64,000 nucleotides of DNA, taken from positions 2,728,001 through 2,792,000 of the forward strand of contig NZ_JBBOBR010000001.1 in assembly GCF_038002165.1 (NCBI RefSeq), read 5' to 3'. The stretch comes from Cytobacillus sp. FSL H8-0458 (GTDB taxonomy: Bacteria > Bacillota > Bacilli > Bacillales > Cytobacillaceae). The position numbers were made by a program, and so were the translations under genes. Under the pieces are notes generated by a model. It was not told the DNA's origin. It worked only from the letters and a program-made list of their open reading frames with translations, and did not search any database. This document shows, piece after piece, positions 28,008 to 37,545 of the stretch. Every line of letters begins with the position of its first letter. Within the stretch, counting starts at the first letter, position 1.

Positions 28008-31000
28008 TTGAAAAGAAAAAGGAAAACAATTAATCGCATTCTCTATGTGATGCTGACAGCTTTTCTGATTTTGCCGCTGATGTTTCCAAGCATGGGATCG
28101 GCAGAAAACAAGAGCTCTCCGCATACTTCTGTTAAGAAAGCTGCTCCTCAGACTGCAAAAAGCAAAATCAACAGCTCACTGCTGAAACAATTTGATAAAG
28201 AAGATAAAGTAACATTCCTGATTAAATTCAAAGAACAGGCCGATACTTCAGCAGCAGCCAAGAAGGCTGAAAAAGCGGCTGCATCACAAAAACTGACAGC
28301 TTCTAAATCAAAATACATGAAACGCTCTGCAGTCCTATCCTCACTAAGATCTACAGCTATTGAAACTCAAGGCCATGTCGCCGACTTCCTTCAAAAACAG
28401 GAAAAAGACGGCAAGGCAAAAGATGTTCAATCCTTCTACATCGTCAATGCAATTGCAGTAACAGCTACAAAAGATGTTATGGAGCAAATCGCAGTATTCC
28501 CTGAAGTAGAAAAGATTCTTCCAAATGAAACAAGACAGCTTCATAAGCCTGTTAAAGAGGCCGAAAAATCTCTTCAAACACAAGCAGAAACCAGCTCGAT
28601 CGAATGGAACATTGACCGTGTCGGAGCACCTGCCGTATGGGAAATGGGAATTGACGGATCCGGCACAGTCGTTGCATCCATTGATACAGGTGTTCAGTGG
28701 AACCACCCGGCATTAAAAGAAAAGTACCGGGGCTATAACCCTGCACAGCCAGATTCTCCAGCACATGAATTCAGCTGGTTTGATGCCACTGCAGGCCAGA
28801 CAGTTCCTTACGATGATCAGGGTCACGGAACCCACGTAACTGGAACTATGGTTGGTGCCGAACCGAATGGAGGCAATCAGATCGGTGTTGCACCTGGTGC
28901 GAAATGGATCGCAGTAAAAGCCTTTACTGCAAACGGCGGAACTGACGTAGACCTTCTTGAAGCCGGTGAATGGATCCTGGCTCCAAAGGATGCAGAAGGA
29001 AACCCGCATCCTGAGAAAGCGCCTGATGTTGTCAATAATTCATGGGGCGGCGGACCTGGACTGGATGAATGGTATCGTCCAATGGTGCAGGCATGGCGTG
29101 CAGCTGAAATTTTCCCGGAATTCTCTGCAGGAAACACTACTTTGTTTAATCCAGGCGGACCTGGTTCAGTTGCAACACCAGCAAACTACCCGGAATCATT
29201 TGCTACTGGTGCGACTGATATTAACAATGGCTTAGCAAGCTTTTCACTGCAAGGGCCATCTCCATATCAGGAAGTTAAACCTGATGTATCTGCACCAGGA
29301 GTTAACATACGTTCCTCAGTTCCCGGAAGCGGATATGAAGGCGGCTGGAACGGAACCTCCATGGCTGGGCCGCATGTTTCTGCGGTTGCCGCACTGCTCC
29401 GCCAGGTTGACTCAAGTCTGACTGTTGAAGAGATGGAGGAAATTCTGCTGACCACCTCTACTCCTTTGACAAATGGTACTTACCCTGAGACACCAAATAA
29501 TGGTTTTGGATACGGACTCGTAAATGCCTTCGATGCGGTTTCTTCCGTACTGACCGGTCTTGGAAAAATTAAAGGCCAGGTTGCAAAAGAAGGAGATGAC
29601 TCCGAAGCTCCTGAAGCCAATCATGAAGCACCTCAGGAAACATATGCGGGAATGGATCTCGCACTTGAATTGACTGCATCAGATAATGTAAGTGTCACAA
29701 GAGTGGATCTTGAATACTTAAAAGCTGACGGCAGCTGGGCCGCTATTGAGGCCGAAAGAACAGCCGGCAACTATAAAGATGGTACTTACCAGGCAGTTAT
29801 TCCTGGAGAAGACATAGCAGAACCTTCTGTAACTTATAAATGGAAGGTTAATGATTTTGGTGGAAATTTAACTGAAACGGACTCCTTTGAAGTGGCAGTA
29901 AGACCAGGAATCAGCATTGGCTATTCTCAGGACTTTGAATCACAGCCGGCCGGCTGGACTTCGTATGGAACGGAAAACAGCTGGGAATGGGGTGTCCCAA
30001 CTACAGGTCCTGGAAGTGCTGCTTCAGGAGAAAAGGTTTATGCTACAAATCTCGACGGCACGTATGCCAATAGAGCAAATATGAATCTTCAGATGCCTCC
30101 TATTGACCTGCCGGAAGGAAATGCCTACCTTCAATTTAAGCAATGGCACGAACTTGAAAACCGTTATGATTATGGTCACGTTTTTGTATCGACAGATATG
30201 GAAAACTGGCAACAGGCTCTTCGCGTAAACGGCAATACAACAGACTGGGTTAATGCAGAAGTAGACTTAAGTGCGTACGCAGGACAGAGAATTTATATAG
30301 CATTCAATGTAACTACAGATGGCTCTGTTCAGAAGCAAGGCTGGTATATTGATGATGTCAGGTTATCTGATACTCCAGTTGAACCTGCAGGCAAAGCACA
30401 GCTTGGCATCAGTAAGGATAAACCTTCTGCAGAACTAAAGAAGGAAAAGGTAAATCCTGATAAAATTGTTCCTAAAAAAGATGCACCAGCAAAAGATGAT
30501 GGGAAACAGCAGCAGCCTGCACCTGTTCTTCTTCCGCTTACTGCCGAAGTAAGTGTGCTGGAATCAGGCAGGTCCGTATTTACTAATCCGCAAAACGGAT
30601 CTTATGAAATGACACATGCCTCAGGTGATTTCACTGTAAAAGCGGAAGCTTACGGATATCGTTCTCAAACACAAAATGTAAACATTCCGCAGGATGGAGA
30701 AGCGACTGCAAATTTCGTCCTTGAGGAAATACCAAAAGGCACTGTCACAGGAGTTGTGACAAATGAAGCAACTGGAGAGCCTGTTGCAAATACTACGCTT
30801 CTTTTAATTGAAGATGCGGCAGTAAAGCCAGTAACAACAAATGAAAACGGTGAGTATACACTCACAGCCTACGAAGGCACATACACTTTAAAAACAATGG
30901 CACCTTCCTACTACAGCAAAGATCAGAGCATCACGATCGAAGGCGGCTCAACTCTTGAGCAAAATATAGAGCTAAAGCCATTTATCGGATATCCGGGTGA

Positions 31001-32348
31001 AATCGGATATGATGATGGTACAGCTGAAAATGCCCGAGCATTCTATGATGCCGGCAATGGCTGGGCAGTTAAGATGTCCCTTGCATCCGGCCATGACACC
31101 GCAATGGTCACCGGCGGATTATTCCGCTTCTGGGATACCAGCTGGCCGACTCCGGGAGGTACAGACTTCAAAGTGGAAGTATACGATGCAAGCGGACCGG
31201 ATGGAGCTCCTGGCAAAAAACTTGCAGGCCCATTTGAAGCAACAGCATTAAGAAACGGTGAATGGACACATGTAGATCTTAGTGACGAAGGAATCGTTAC
31301 AAGTGGCGATTTCTATCTGGTCTATATCCAATCAGCACCAAATCCTAATGCTCCTGGTCTTGGCACTGATGAGGATGGAGAGAATGCAGGACGCAGCTGG
31401 CAGCTTGTAGGCGGAGCATGGTCACCGTCGCCTGAAGATGAAGGAAACTATATGATCCGCGCGACAGTAAACTATGAAGTTACAGCACCTGTCATTACTT
31501 CTCCAGCGGATGAAACATTTACGAACCAGGGTGAAGTTACAATTGCAGGTACTTCCGCTCCTACCACTACTGTAAAAGTATTTAATAATGGCGAAGAAGT
31601 CGCATCGGCTGATAGTACAGACGAAGGCACTTTCTCCGCAGAAGTTTCACTTACTGAAGGGGAAAACACACTTACTGCCAAAGCATCAACAGAGTCAGGG
31701 TCCACTGATTCCTCTGAACCTGTAAAAGTAATATATGATAAAACAAAACCGGAGCTGTCCATTACAAGCCCTGCAGATAAATCCAAAACAAACAAAGAAA
31801 CAGTCACTGTTAAAGGAACCGTTTCTGACGATAACCTTGATTGGGTAAAAGTAAACGGCCAGACAGCAAAGGTTACAGACGGTGAATACTCTCTTCGCAT
31901 CCTGCTGGATGAAGGGGAAAACACCATTAAGGTAACAGCACAGGATAAAGCGAAAAACAGCGAAGAAAAAACAATCACAGTCGATGCTAAATATACCGCT
32001 CCAGCCATTGAAAATCTTCTTCCTGCAGAAGACAAGGAGCTTAAGAAAGGCGAATCGGTAAAAATCGAATTTGATAGTGAACCAGGGTTAAAAGCGACGT
32101 TTGCCATCAGAATGCCTTTAACAAATGCTGGCGGCCAGCTGTATAACGCTACTGAGCTTCCAATGATGGAAACTTCCCCGGGCCATTATGTCGGCTACTA
32201 TACTGCCACTTCAAATGTAAAAGCACCTGGTGCCGAAATTGAAGTGAAAGTGATGGATGACTACGGCAATGAAACCCGCAAAACAGCAGAAGGCAAACTG
32301 TGGATTAATGCAAAAAAGAAGGATAATAACAGCACCAAAAAGAAGTAA
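28008..32348 (+). CDS. bpr: Bacillopeptidase F, S8 serine protease
   Basis: A 1446-residue secreted multidomain subtilase; B. subtilis Bpr has about 1430. TTG start, seven bases after AAGGAGG. The order is: signal peptide (1-32), I9-type propeptide (about 60-175), and S8 catalytic domain (about 200-510) with Asp226 in SIDTG, His273 in GHGTHV, Asn376 in SAGN and Ser451 in GTSMAGP. A MAM/immune-inhibitor-A-like beta domain follows (about 640-790), then carboxypeptidase-regulatory-like repeats (about 850-995) and Ig-like modules (about 1160-1330). A lysine-rich end (KKKDNNSTKKK) closes the protein. It probably degrades extracellular protein. Confidence 0.93.
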   Translation: MKRKRKTINRILYVMLTAFLILPLMFPSMGSAENKSSPHTSVKKAAPQTAKSKINSSLLKQFDKEDKVTFLIKFKEQADTSAAAKKAEKAAASQKLTASKSKYMKRSAVLSSLRSTAIETQGHVADFLQKQEKDGKAKDVQSFYIVNAIAVTATKDVMEQIAVFPEVEKILPNETRQLHKPVKEAEKSLQTQAETSSIEWNIDRVGAPAVWEMGIDGSGTVVASIDTGVQWNHPALKEKYRGYNPAQPDSPAHEFSWFDATAGQTVPYDDQGHGTHVTGTMVGAEPNGGNQIGVAPGAKWIAVKAFTANGGTDVDLLEAGEWILAPKDAEGNPHPEKAPDVVNNSWGGGPGLDEWYRPMVQAWRAAEIFPEFSAGNTTLFNPGGPGSVATPANYPESFATGATDINNGLASFSLQGPSPYQEVKPDVSAPGVNIRSSVPGSGYEGGWNGTSMAGPHVSAVAALLRQVDSSLTVEEMEEILLTTSTPLTNGTYPETPNNGFGYGLVNAFDAVSSVLTGLGKIKGQVAKEGDDSEAPEANHEAPQETYAGMDLALELTASDNVSVTRVDLEYLKADGSWAAIEAERTAGNYKDGTYQAVIPGEDIAEPSVTYKWKVNDFGGNLTETDSFEVAVRPGISIGYSQDFESQPAGWTSYGTENSWEWGVPTTGPGSAASGEKVYATNLDGTYANRANMNLQMPPIDLPEGNAYLQFKQWHELENRYDYGHVFVSTDMENWQQALRVNGNTTDWVNAEVDLSAYAGQRIYIAFNVTTDGSVQKQGWYIDDVRLSDTPVEPAGKAQLGISKDKPSAELKKEKVNPDKIVPKKDAPAKDDGKQQQPAPVLLPLTAEVSVLESGRSVFTNPQNGSYEMTHASGDFTVKAEAYGYRSQTQNVNIPQDGEATANFVLEEIPKGTVTGVVTNEATGEPVANTTLLLIEDAAVKPVTTNENGEYTLTAYEGTYTLKTMAPSYYSKDQSITIEGGSTLEQNIELKPFIGYPGEIGYDDGTAENARAFYDAGNGWAVKMSLASGHDTAMVTGGLFRFWDTSWPTPGGTDFKVEVYDASGPDGAPGKKLAGPFEATALRNGEWTHVDLSDEGIVTSGDFYLVYIQSAPNPNAPGLGTDEDGENAGRSWQLVGGAWSPSPEDEGNYMIRATVNYEVTAPVITSPADETFTNQGEVTIAGTSAPTTTVKVFNNGEEVASADSTDEGTFSAEVSLTEGENTLTAKASTESGSTDSSEPVKVIYDKTKPELSITSPADKSKTNKETVTVKGTVSDDNLDWVKVNGQTAKVTDGEYSLRILLDEGENTIKVTAQDKAKNSEEKTITVDAKYTAPAIENLLPAEDKELKKGESVKIEFDSEPGLKATFAIRMPLTNAGGQLYNATELPMMETSPGHYVGYYTATSNVKAPGAEIEVKVMDDYGNETRKTAEGKLWINAKKKDNNSTKKK

Positions 32349-32356
32349 AATCAGAT

Positions 32357-32394
32357 GAAAAGGCAGGCCCATTATTATCGGGGCCTGCCTTTTG
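32357..32394. terminator. Bidirectional terminator between bpr and the ABC-F gene
   Basis: AAAAGGCAGGCCC, a ten-base loop, GGGCCTGCCTTTT. Confidence 0.88.
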
Positions 32395-32397
32395 CAA

Positions 32398-34170
32398 TTA
32401 TTGATTTAATAATGTTCTTTTTTCATTTAATAAGCCATTAAACTCCTTATCCAATTGGGCATATTTGCTGTCACCCTGACCAAGCAGACTGAGTTCTCCA
32501 AGTATCGCGTTGATGCGGTTATCAATTACCATGATCTGCTCTTTTGTAGAATCATGATCTTTTTCCTGCTTGGAGTCTCTGGATATTATACGATATTCCT
32601 TCAGATTCATTTCAAATCTGGTAATTTTATTTTCTTCAAATACAAGCAATCTTGTACTTAACTTCTCTAAAAAGTATAAGTCATGCGAAATAATGATGAG
32701 TGTACCAGAAAATTCCTTGAGCGTTTTTTCAAATTGCTCCCTGCTTGGCAAATCCAAGTGATTAGTCGGTTCATCTAATATTAGGACGTCATATTCCTTT
32801 AAAAGCATGTCTGTGAGCTTAACCCTGATTCGCTCTCCCATGCTCAGCTGTCCAATCGGCTGCTTTAACTTCGCATCCTTCATACCCAGATTTGCTAATA
32901 GGGTCCTTGCCTTGTAAATCTGCTCCCGTTCGCTGAGATCAAGTGCTTCAAGGGCGTTTTTGGTTAAAGGTAAATCATTAATATCCTGGTTTAAATAGGC
33001 AATCTTTAAAGTGCTGCTAATCCAAAGTTCCCCACCAGAAGGTGATACCTCTTCCAGCAGCATACGGATTAAAGTAGTCTTGCCAGCCCCATTGCTTCCA
33101 AGAATTCCTATTTTTTCACCATGCTTTATATAAAACTGGCTATCCTTAAACAGAGTCCGGTCTCCATAGCTTTTTGAGAGGTTTTTTGCTTCGATGATCC
33201 TCTTCCCCCGTTTACCTGACGAATCAAAATGAAAAAGAACTTTCGCCTCTTCTGCCGGCTTATCAATTTTATTTTTATCCAGTTCCTGCTGAAGTCTTTT
33301 CATTTTTGACTTAACCTGCTGATCCATCTTTTTGGCTTTCACTCTGTGATATTCTTTAAAGCCCATCTGTCTACTCTCAGAAGGACTCCCGCCTTTAGTT
33401 GATTCCCTGTGAGCTTTTTCCGACCATTTTTTTAAATTGGCCATCTGATTTTCGATCCGATGAATCTCTCTCTGCTGAACATTAAATTGATGAAGCTGAT
33501 CATCATAATTTTTCTGTTTTTGTTCCCGGTAGGCTGTGTAATTCCCGTCATACATGGTTAAAATGCCTTCCTGCAGCTCAAAAATCCTGCGGACAACCTG
33601 ATCAAGGAAATGACGGTCATGGGAAATGATCATGACAGGACCGCTAAATTGGCCAATTTCCCCAATAAGCCACTCGATTCCCTGTAAATCCAAATGATTG
33701 GTGGGTTCATCCAAAATCAGCATATCCGGTTTTGATGACCAAACCTTAGCTAAAGAGAGCTTCAATCTTTCTCCCCCGCTTAAAGAATCAAGCCTTTCCG
33801 ATTTCCATTCATGGAGTTTTGAAAGTCCTAATCTGCTTGCCTGATGAAGAATTTCTTCTTCCGGGCTCTGGTCAGGAGCATGAATATCACTCACAGAATA
33901 ATCTGCTGACTGGTGAAGATAGCCGATTCTATATGGCTCCTTCATCCGCTCGAAAGTGCCTTTATCCGCCTGAATACTGCCAAATAAAATATTGGCCAAT
34001 GTAGTTTTACCCGTGCCATTTAAGCCAACAAGACCAATGCGATCCTGCTGATAAATATCAAATTCCAAATTAGAAAAAACCGTTTTATCTCCAAATGACT
34101 TTTGAAGATCCCTGGCCATGATAACCGGTATGCTGTTATTATTGTGATTACTGATTTTATTTGCACACAT
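32398..34170 (-). CDS. ABC-F ribosomal protection protein, VmlR/Vga-like
   Basis: A 590-residue soluble protein with two ABC ATPase domains and no membrane part. The first has GLNGTGKTT, LSGGE and LDEPTNHLD; the second has GSNGAGKTT, LSMGER and LDEPTNHLD. The interdomain linker contains WSEKAHRESTK and FKEYHRVKAKKMDQQVKSKM, close to what I recall of B. subtilis VmlR. Such proteins dislodge lincosamide, streptogramin A and pleuromutilin drugs from the ribosome. ATG at 34170 is seven bases after GGGGAGG. Its ribosome site lies inside a terminator hairpin, so expression is probably attenuated. The resistance range is inferred from the linker family. Confidence 0.9.
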   Translation of the reverse strand: MCANKISNHNNNSIPVIMARDLQKSFGDKTVFSNLEFDIYQQDRIGLVGLNGTGKTTLANILFGSIQADKGTFERMKEPYRIGYLHQSADYSVSDIHAPDQSPEEEILHQASRLGLSKLHEWKSERLDSLSGGERLKLSLAKVWSSKPDMLILDEPTNHLDLQGIEWLIGEIGQFSGPVMIISHDRHFLDQVVRRIFELQEGILTMYDGNYTAYREQKQKNYDDQLHQFNVQQREIHRIENQMANLKKWSEKAHRESTKGGSPSESRQMGFKEYHRVKAKKMDQQVKSKMKRLQQELDKNKIDKPAEEAKVLFHFDSSGKRGKRIIEAKNLSKSYGDRTLFKDSQFYIKHGEKIGILGSNGAGKTTLIRMLLEEVSPSGGELWISSTLKIAYLNQDINDLPLTKNALEALDLSEREQIYKARTLLANLGMKDAKLKQPIGQLSMGERIRVKLTDMLLKEYDVLILDEPTNHLDLPSREQFEKTLKEFSGTLIIISHDLYFLEKLSTRLLVFEENKITRFEMNLKEYRIISRDSKQEKDHDSTKEQIMVIDNRINAILGELSLLGQGDSKYAQLDKEFNGLLNEKRTLLNQ

Positions 34171-34424
34171 AAAAAAACCTCCCCATACCCGGAGAGGACT
34201 GTGCACCCATCATAGGAAATGGTGCAAATACATAAAAAACGCGCGCCTAAATAAAATATAAACCCGCTTACAGACAAATAAGCAGACATCACTTCCGATA
34301 AGGAATGACTAAAAAAGGGCACACTAATCCTATGTTCTCCGGGTTAAACTTTTTAAATATAAAAAGATACCAGAAAAAATAAGATTATAACTTCATGCCC
34401 CTAAATCATCCTTTCAACCTGTTT
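34171..34424 (-). promoter_or_regulatory. Transcription-attenuation leader of the ABC-F gene
   Basis: On the minus strand CCTCTCC, loop GGGTAT, GGGGAGG, then TTTTTTT forms an intrinsic terminator (34171-34197) ending at the start codon and containing the ribosome site. An upstream segment ACCCGGAGA (34336-34344) is exactly complementary to TCTCCGGGT in the terminator arm. The adjoining CATAGGA (34328-34334) pairs with TCCTATG (34211-34217). A three-codon ORF, Met-Lys-Leu-stop, lies at 34385-34396. The layout fits drug-responsive antitermination. Confidence 0.75.
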
Positions 34425-34430
34425 GATTGT

Positions 34431-34460
34431 AGTATATAAGCTTCTGGCTTTTATTGTCAA
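34431..34460 (-). promoter_or_regulatory. SigA promoter of the ABC-F leader
   Basis: TTGACA (34455-34460) and TATACT (34431-34436) with an 18-base spacer, about 260 bp upstream of the start codon. Confidence 0.8.
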
Positions 34461-34510
34461 TAGACTCATATTCAGCAATTGAGTAAATACATGCATCTGC
34501 CAGGAAATCA

Positions 34511-34711
34511 TTAATCAATTCGGATATGCTTATTAGTAAGCTCCTTGAGCATATTTAATATCGTAGCTCTTTCCTCCAGATTAAAACCGCTTACCCATTC
34601 CGAAACAAGCTTGTACTCGTTTTGATGCATTTCCCGCTGGAGTCCGCCCTCCAATATGGAGTATATTTCCCTCATAGTGTATTCCCTATCCTGTGTTTTA
34701 AGTTCATCCAT
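34511..34711 (-). CDS. Small conserved-looking protein, unknown function
   Basis: A 66-residue soluble, charged and probably helical protein. ATG lies seven bases after GGGAGG. The sequence (EYTMREIYSILEGGLQREMH, EWVSGFNLEERATILNMLKE) has no Cys and no membrane segment. I do not recognise it. It is read in the same direction as the ABC-F gene but upstream of that gene's promoter, so it is a separate transcript. Confidence 0.65.
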   Translation of the reverse strand: MDELKTQDREYTMREIYSILEGGLQREMHQNEYKLVSEWVSGFNLEERATILNMLKELTNKHIRID

Positions 34712-34884
34712 TTTGCAAACCTCCCTATTTCTTTTATGCTGCTACTTTTCCCCATTTGGCATCTTTGGAAACACATGATGGAAGTTTAGTGCGCAGAAGG
34801 AATCCTTTTGTGCACGGTGAGGATTCTCTTTGTGAGCAGAGAAATACTCTTCTGTCAGGCACACTTTAATTTATGTATGCATAC

Positions 34885-34915
34885 AAAGAAAAGCAGGTCT
34901 CCCTGCTTTTCTTTT
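34885..34915 (-). terminator. Terminator after the first yjcZ gene
   Basis: AAAGAAAAGCAGG, loop about three bases, CCTGCTTTTCTTT. It is symmetric and may work both ways. Confidence 0.8.
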
Positions 34916-34921
34916 AATCTA

Positions 34922-35047
34922 TTACCACTTGAAGCAAGAAGCACCTACGATGATCAACAGGATGAACAGAACGACAATTAGAGCAAAACCTCCGCCATAT
35001 CCGCATCCGCCTGCAGGGTAGCCGCAGCCATATCCGTAGCCATACAT
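34922..35047 (-). CDS. YjcZ-family sporulation microprotein
   Basis: A 41-residue protein. The N-terminal half is Gly/Tyr/Cys-rich ([20 protein letters not shown]) and the C-terminal half is one hydrophobic helix ([18 protein letters not shown]) ending FKW. This is the standard layout of the YjcZ/YtwI-type family linked to sporulation in Bacillaceae. ATG follows GGAGGGG. Function is unknown; membrane or coat location is inferred. Confidence 0.85.
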   Translation of the reverse strand: MYGYGYGCGYPAGGCGYGGGFALIVVLFILLIIVGASCFKW

Positions 35048-35092
35048 TATAAAATCCCCTCCCTTGCCAATTAAATCTGTCTGCCTATTTTA

Positions 35093-35197
35093 TTAGTAGA
35101 ATCCACCGTAACCCCAAGAAGCACCGATAATAATTAGTAAAATAAACAATACAACTAAAAGGGCGAAACCGCCGCCGTATCCGCAACCGTCTGACAT
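35093..35197 (-). CDS. YjcZ-family sporulation microprotein, second copy
   Basis: A 34-residue protein opening [18 protein letters not shown] and ending IIIGASWGYGGFY, with a perfect AAAGGAGG site. It shares the Gly-Tyr-Gly block and hydrophobic helix with the neighbour 45 bp downstream, pointing to tandem duplication. The two copies differ at both ends. Confidence 0.87.
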   Translation of the reverse strand: MSDGCGYGGGFALLVVLFILLIIIGASWGYGGFY

Positions 35198-35282
35198 AGT
35201 CAATTACCTCCTTTGTTTGATTCAATATATCCTATTCAATTCACCCAGATTGTGCGATAGACGAATACACAGTTTTCTGCGC

Positions 35283-35318
35283 AAAAAAGAAGCCTTCCGC
35301 GTGAAGGCTTCTTTTTTT
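35283..35318. terminator. Bidirectional terminator downstream of floT
   Basis: AAAAAAGAAGCCTTC, loop CGCGT, GAAGGCTTCTTTTTTT. It lies about 80 bp past the floT stop. Confidence 0.9.
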
Positions 35319-35396
35319 GTTGATATAACTGCGTTTTCAGGTGATCTCCTCAGATAAAAATAGGCTATTTCATTATTTCTTATGAGCGAGAGTGGC

Positions 35397-36929
35397 CTAA
35401 ATACCTTTAGCGGGCTGGACGGGTTCTTTTTCTTTAATTTCCTCAGTCAGCTGTTCCAGACTTTGGCGGACGTTTCCTTTGCCTGAAAAGTTTTGGAGCA
35501 GCTCCTTCACGTCAATGCCTGATGAAGCTTTCAGGCTTTCCTGCATCGTGGACATCAGGTTGGTTGCATAGCCAGTTACTTTATTGGCACCGCCATTAGT
35601 GCTGTCACTCCCTGTATCAACCACTGTAATCTTATCAATATTCGATAACGGGCTTGCAAGCTGTTTCGCATATTCCGGAAGCATGTTAATGACCATATCC
35701 ATTATTGCCGCCTGGCCATACTGTTCAAATGCCTCGGCGATTTTTCTCTTTGCCTCTGCTTCCGCAAGACCTTTGAGGCGAATGATTTCGGCTTCAGATT
35801 CACCTTGGGCGCGCTGTGAATCAGCCTTGGCCATCCCATCTGCCCTAACCCTTTCAGCTTCTGCACGTGCCTGTGATTCAATCCGGTATTGGTTTGCATC
35901 CGCTTCGGCAATTTGCTTTTTCTTTTCTGCCTCTGCTGCCTGCTCAACAGCATACCTGTCTGCGTCTGCTTTTTTCTTCACTTCGGAATCATATTGGCGT
36001 TCTCTTCTTAAGATTTCTTTTTCTTCAAGCTCAATTTGCTTTTGGCGCTCTATAATTCTGATTTGCATTTCATGCTCCGTAACTTCCTGCTTTGCTCTGG
36101 CTGTCTCAAGGTCATACGCCTGGTCAGCACGCGCTTTGGCAATATCCTGTTCCCTTCTGTAGTCAGCCATTTTCATTTGATTTTCTTTCTCAGCTTCAGC
36201 TATTTCAGTTGCCCTTTCAAGTTCTGCCTTTTGGGCATCCTTAGCTGCTTCTGCCCGTTTAATCCGGGTTTCCTTTTCAGCTTCAGCTGTGGCAATATCC
36301 GCATCCCTCTTAACCTGGGCAATTCTTGGCCTTCCCAGTGAATCAAGGTATCCATTTTTGTCGCGTACATCTTTGATTGTAAAAGAAACGATGATCAAGC
36401 CCATTTTTGCCAGATCCTGTGAAGCTACCCTTTGAACCTCCTGGGAAAATTTATCCCTGTTTTTATATATTTCTTCGACCGTCATAGATCCCAGAATCGA
36501 CCGCAAATGTCCTTCAAGAACTTCTTTCGCTTCATTTTCCCGATCTTCCTTCGATTTTCCAAGGAACTGTTCTGCGGCCGTAGCAATTTCCCCAATACTC
36601 CCGCCAATTTTTATAATTGCAGTTCCGTCTGCCATGACAGGAACTCCCTGTTCGGTATATACTTCCGGAGTGGTAACCTCCAGTTTGCTTGACAGGAGGC
36701 TCAATGGCTCTGCCTGCTGAAAGACTGGAAGTACAAATGTTCCTCCGCCTCTGATTATTTTTATCTTATTTCCTGATTCGTCCACATGGACATTCTTACT
36801 TCCCAAATAACTGCCTGTTACAATTAACGCTTCATCCGGCCCTGCAGTCCGATATTTTGTAATGAACACACCCAGCAGAGCAATCAGCAAAAATGCTGCG
36901 ATTCCAATTACAACCCAAACCATTAACAT
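35397..36929 (-). CDS. floT: Flotillin-like protein FloT
   Basis: A 510-residue SPFH/Band 7 membrane scaffold, matching B. subtilis FloT (YuaG). An N-terminal hydrophobic hairpin (VWVVIGIAAFLLIALLGVFI) is followed by the SPFH domain (about 30-210) with VTGSYLGSKNV and AKMGLIIVSFTIKDVRD. A long EA-rich coiled coil (about 215-400) carries repeats of the type AEAEKETRIKRAEAAKDAQK. It organises functional membrane microdomains and affects fluidity. ATG follows GGGGG at seven bases. It lies 15 bp downstream of the NfeD gene in a SigW-type operon. Confidence 0.95.
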   Translation of the reverse strand: MLMVWVVIGIAAFLLIALLGVFITKYRTAGPDEALIVTGSYLGSKNVHVDESGNKIKIIRGGGTFVLPVFQQAEPLSLLSSKLEVTTPEVYTEQGVPVMADGTAIIKIGGSIGEIATAAEQFLGKSKEDRENEAKEVLEGHLRSILGSMTVEEIYKNRDKFSQEVQRVASQDLAKMGLIIVSFTIKDVRDKNGYLDSLGRPRIAQVKRDADIATAEAEKETRIKRAEAAKDAQKAELERATEIAEAEKENQMKMADYRREQDIAKARADQAYDLETARAKQEVTEHEMQIRIIERQKQIELEEKEILRRERQYDSEVKKKADADRYAVEQAAEAEKKKQIAEADANQYRIESQARAEAERVRADGMAKADSQRAQGESEAEIIRLKGLAEAEAKRKIAEAFEQYGQAAIMDMVINMLPEYAKQLASPLSNIDKITVVDTGSDSTNGGANKVTGYATNLMSTMQESLKASSGIDVKELLQNFSGKGNVRQSLEQLTEEIKEKEPVQPAKGI

Positions 36930-36944
36930 ATTGTGTCCCCCTGT

Positions 36945-37466
36945 CTATAATTCTTTATAATCAATCACTTTAATAACTCCATTTGCGACTTCAACAATCA
37001 GCACTTTGCTGCCTTCTGCTATGACAATATTTTCATAGCTTGAAGCAGGCTTGGAAATTCTCCCGCTAATATTTTCAATTAAGACCTCACCGAAACCACT
37101 CTCCGGTATAGGAATTAATACCGTACCTACTCTTCCCCTTAAGGATTCATCTGTGTAAACGAGAGATTCCTCAGCAGAAGATAATGGTATAAGAACAAAG
37201 ATATTCAGCAATATATCCAGCAAAACCGCAATAACAGCCGCTAACAAAAGAATGACTACGCTACTAAGAGAGGTTGTCATTTCAAAAATATAGCCTGAAG
37301 CGGAGAGAAAAGTAATAAATGCCAGAATCAGTACTGGATTTAGAAAGCTTCCCTCCCCTATTCCGTCTGCCATATCTCCAAAAAACACATACAAAATAAT
37401 TAATATACCAGAAAAAATAAGTGTGCTGAGATAAATTGTCTGAATAGGAAAACCAAATAGTTCCAT
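36945..37466 (-). CDS. yuaF: NfeD-family membrane protein YuaF
   Basis: A 173-residue protein with about three to four helices and a C-terminal OB-fold domain (RGRVGTVLIPIPESGFGEVL, then VLIVEVANGVIKV), as in B. subtilis YuaF. It partners FloT. ATG at 37466 is six bases after AGGGTG; the ATG six codons upstream has no site. It is the first gene after the ECF-type promoter. Confidence 0.92.
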   Translation of the reverse strand: MELFGFPIQTIYLSTLIFSGILIILYVFFGDMADGIGEGSFLNPVLILAFITFLSASGYIFEMTTSLSSVVILLLAAVIAVLLDILLNIFVLIPLSSAEESLVYTDESLRGRVGTVLIPIPESGFGEVLIENISGRISKPASSYENIVIAEGSKVLIVEVANGVIKVIDYKEL

Positions 37467-37545
37467 AACATGCACCCTATCCATTTTTTATAGTCCGGCT
37501 ATCGATTCCGTGCCTCCTTCCTTTTTACTATTACAGCTTAATTTA

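Noticed and set aside
31472-32107. 211-codon minus-strand ORF in bpr
   Set aside because: Shadow of the repetitive Ser/Thr-rich Ig-like modules; no ribosome site.
34020-34322. 100-codon ORF through the ABC-F leader
   Set aside because: Overlaps the attenuator and the start of the ABC-F gene in another frame; no ribosome site.
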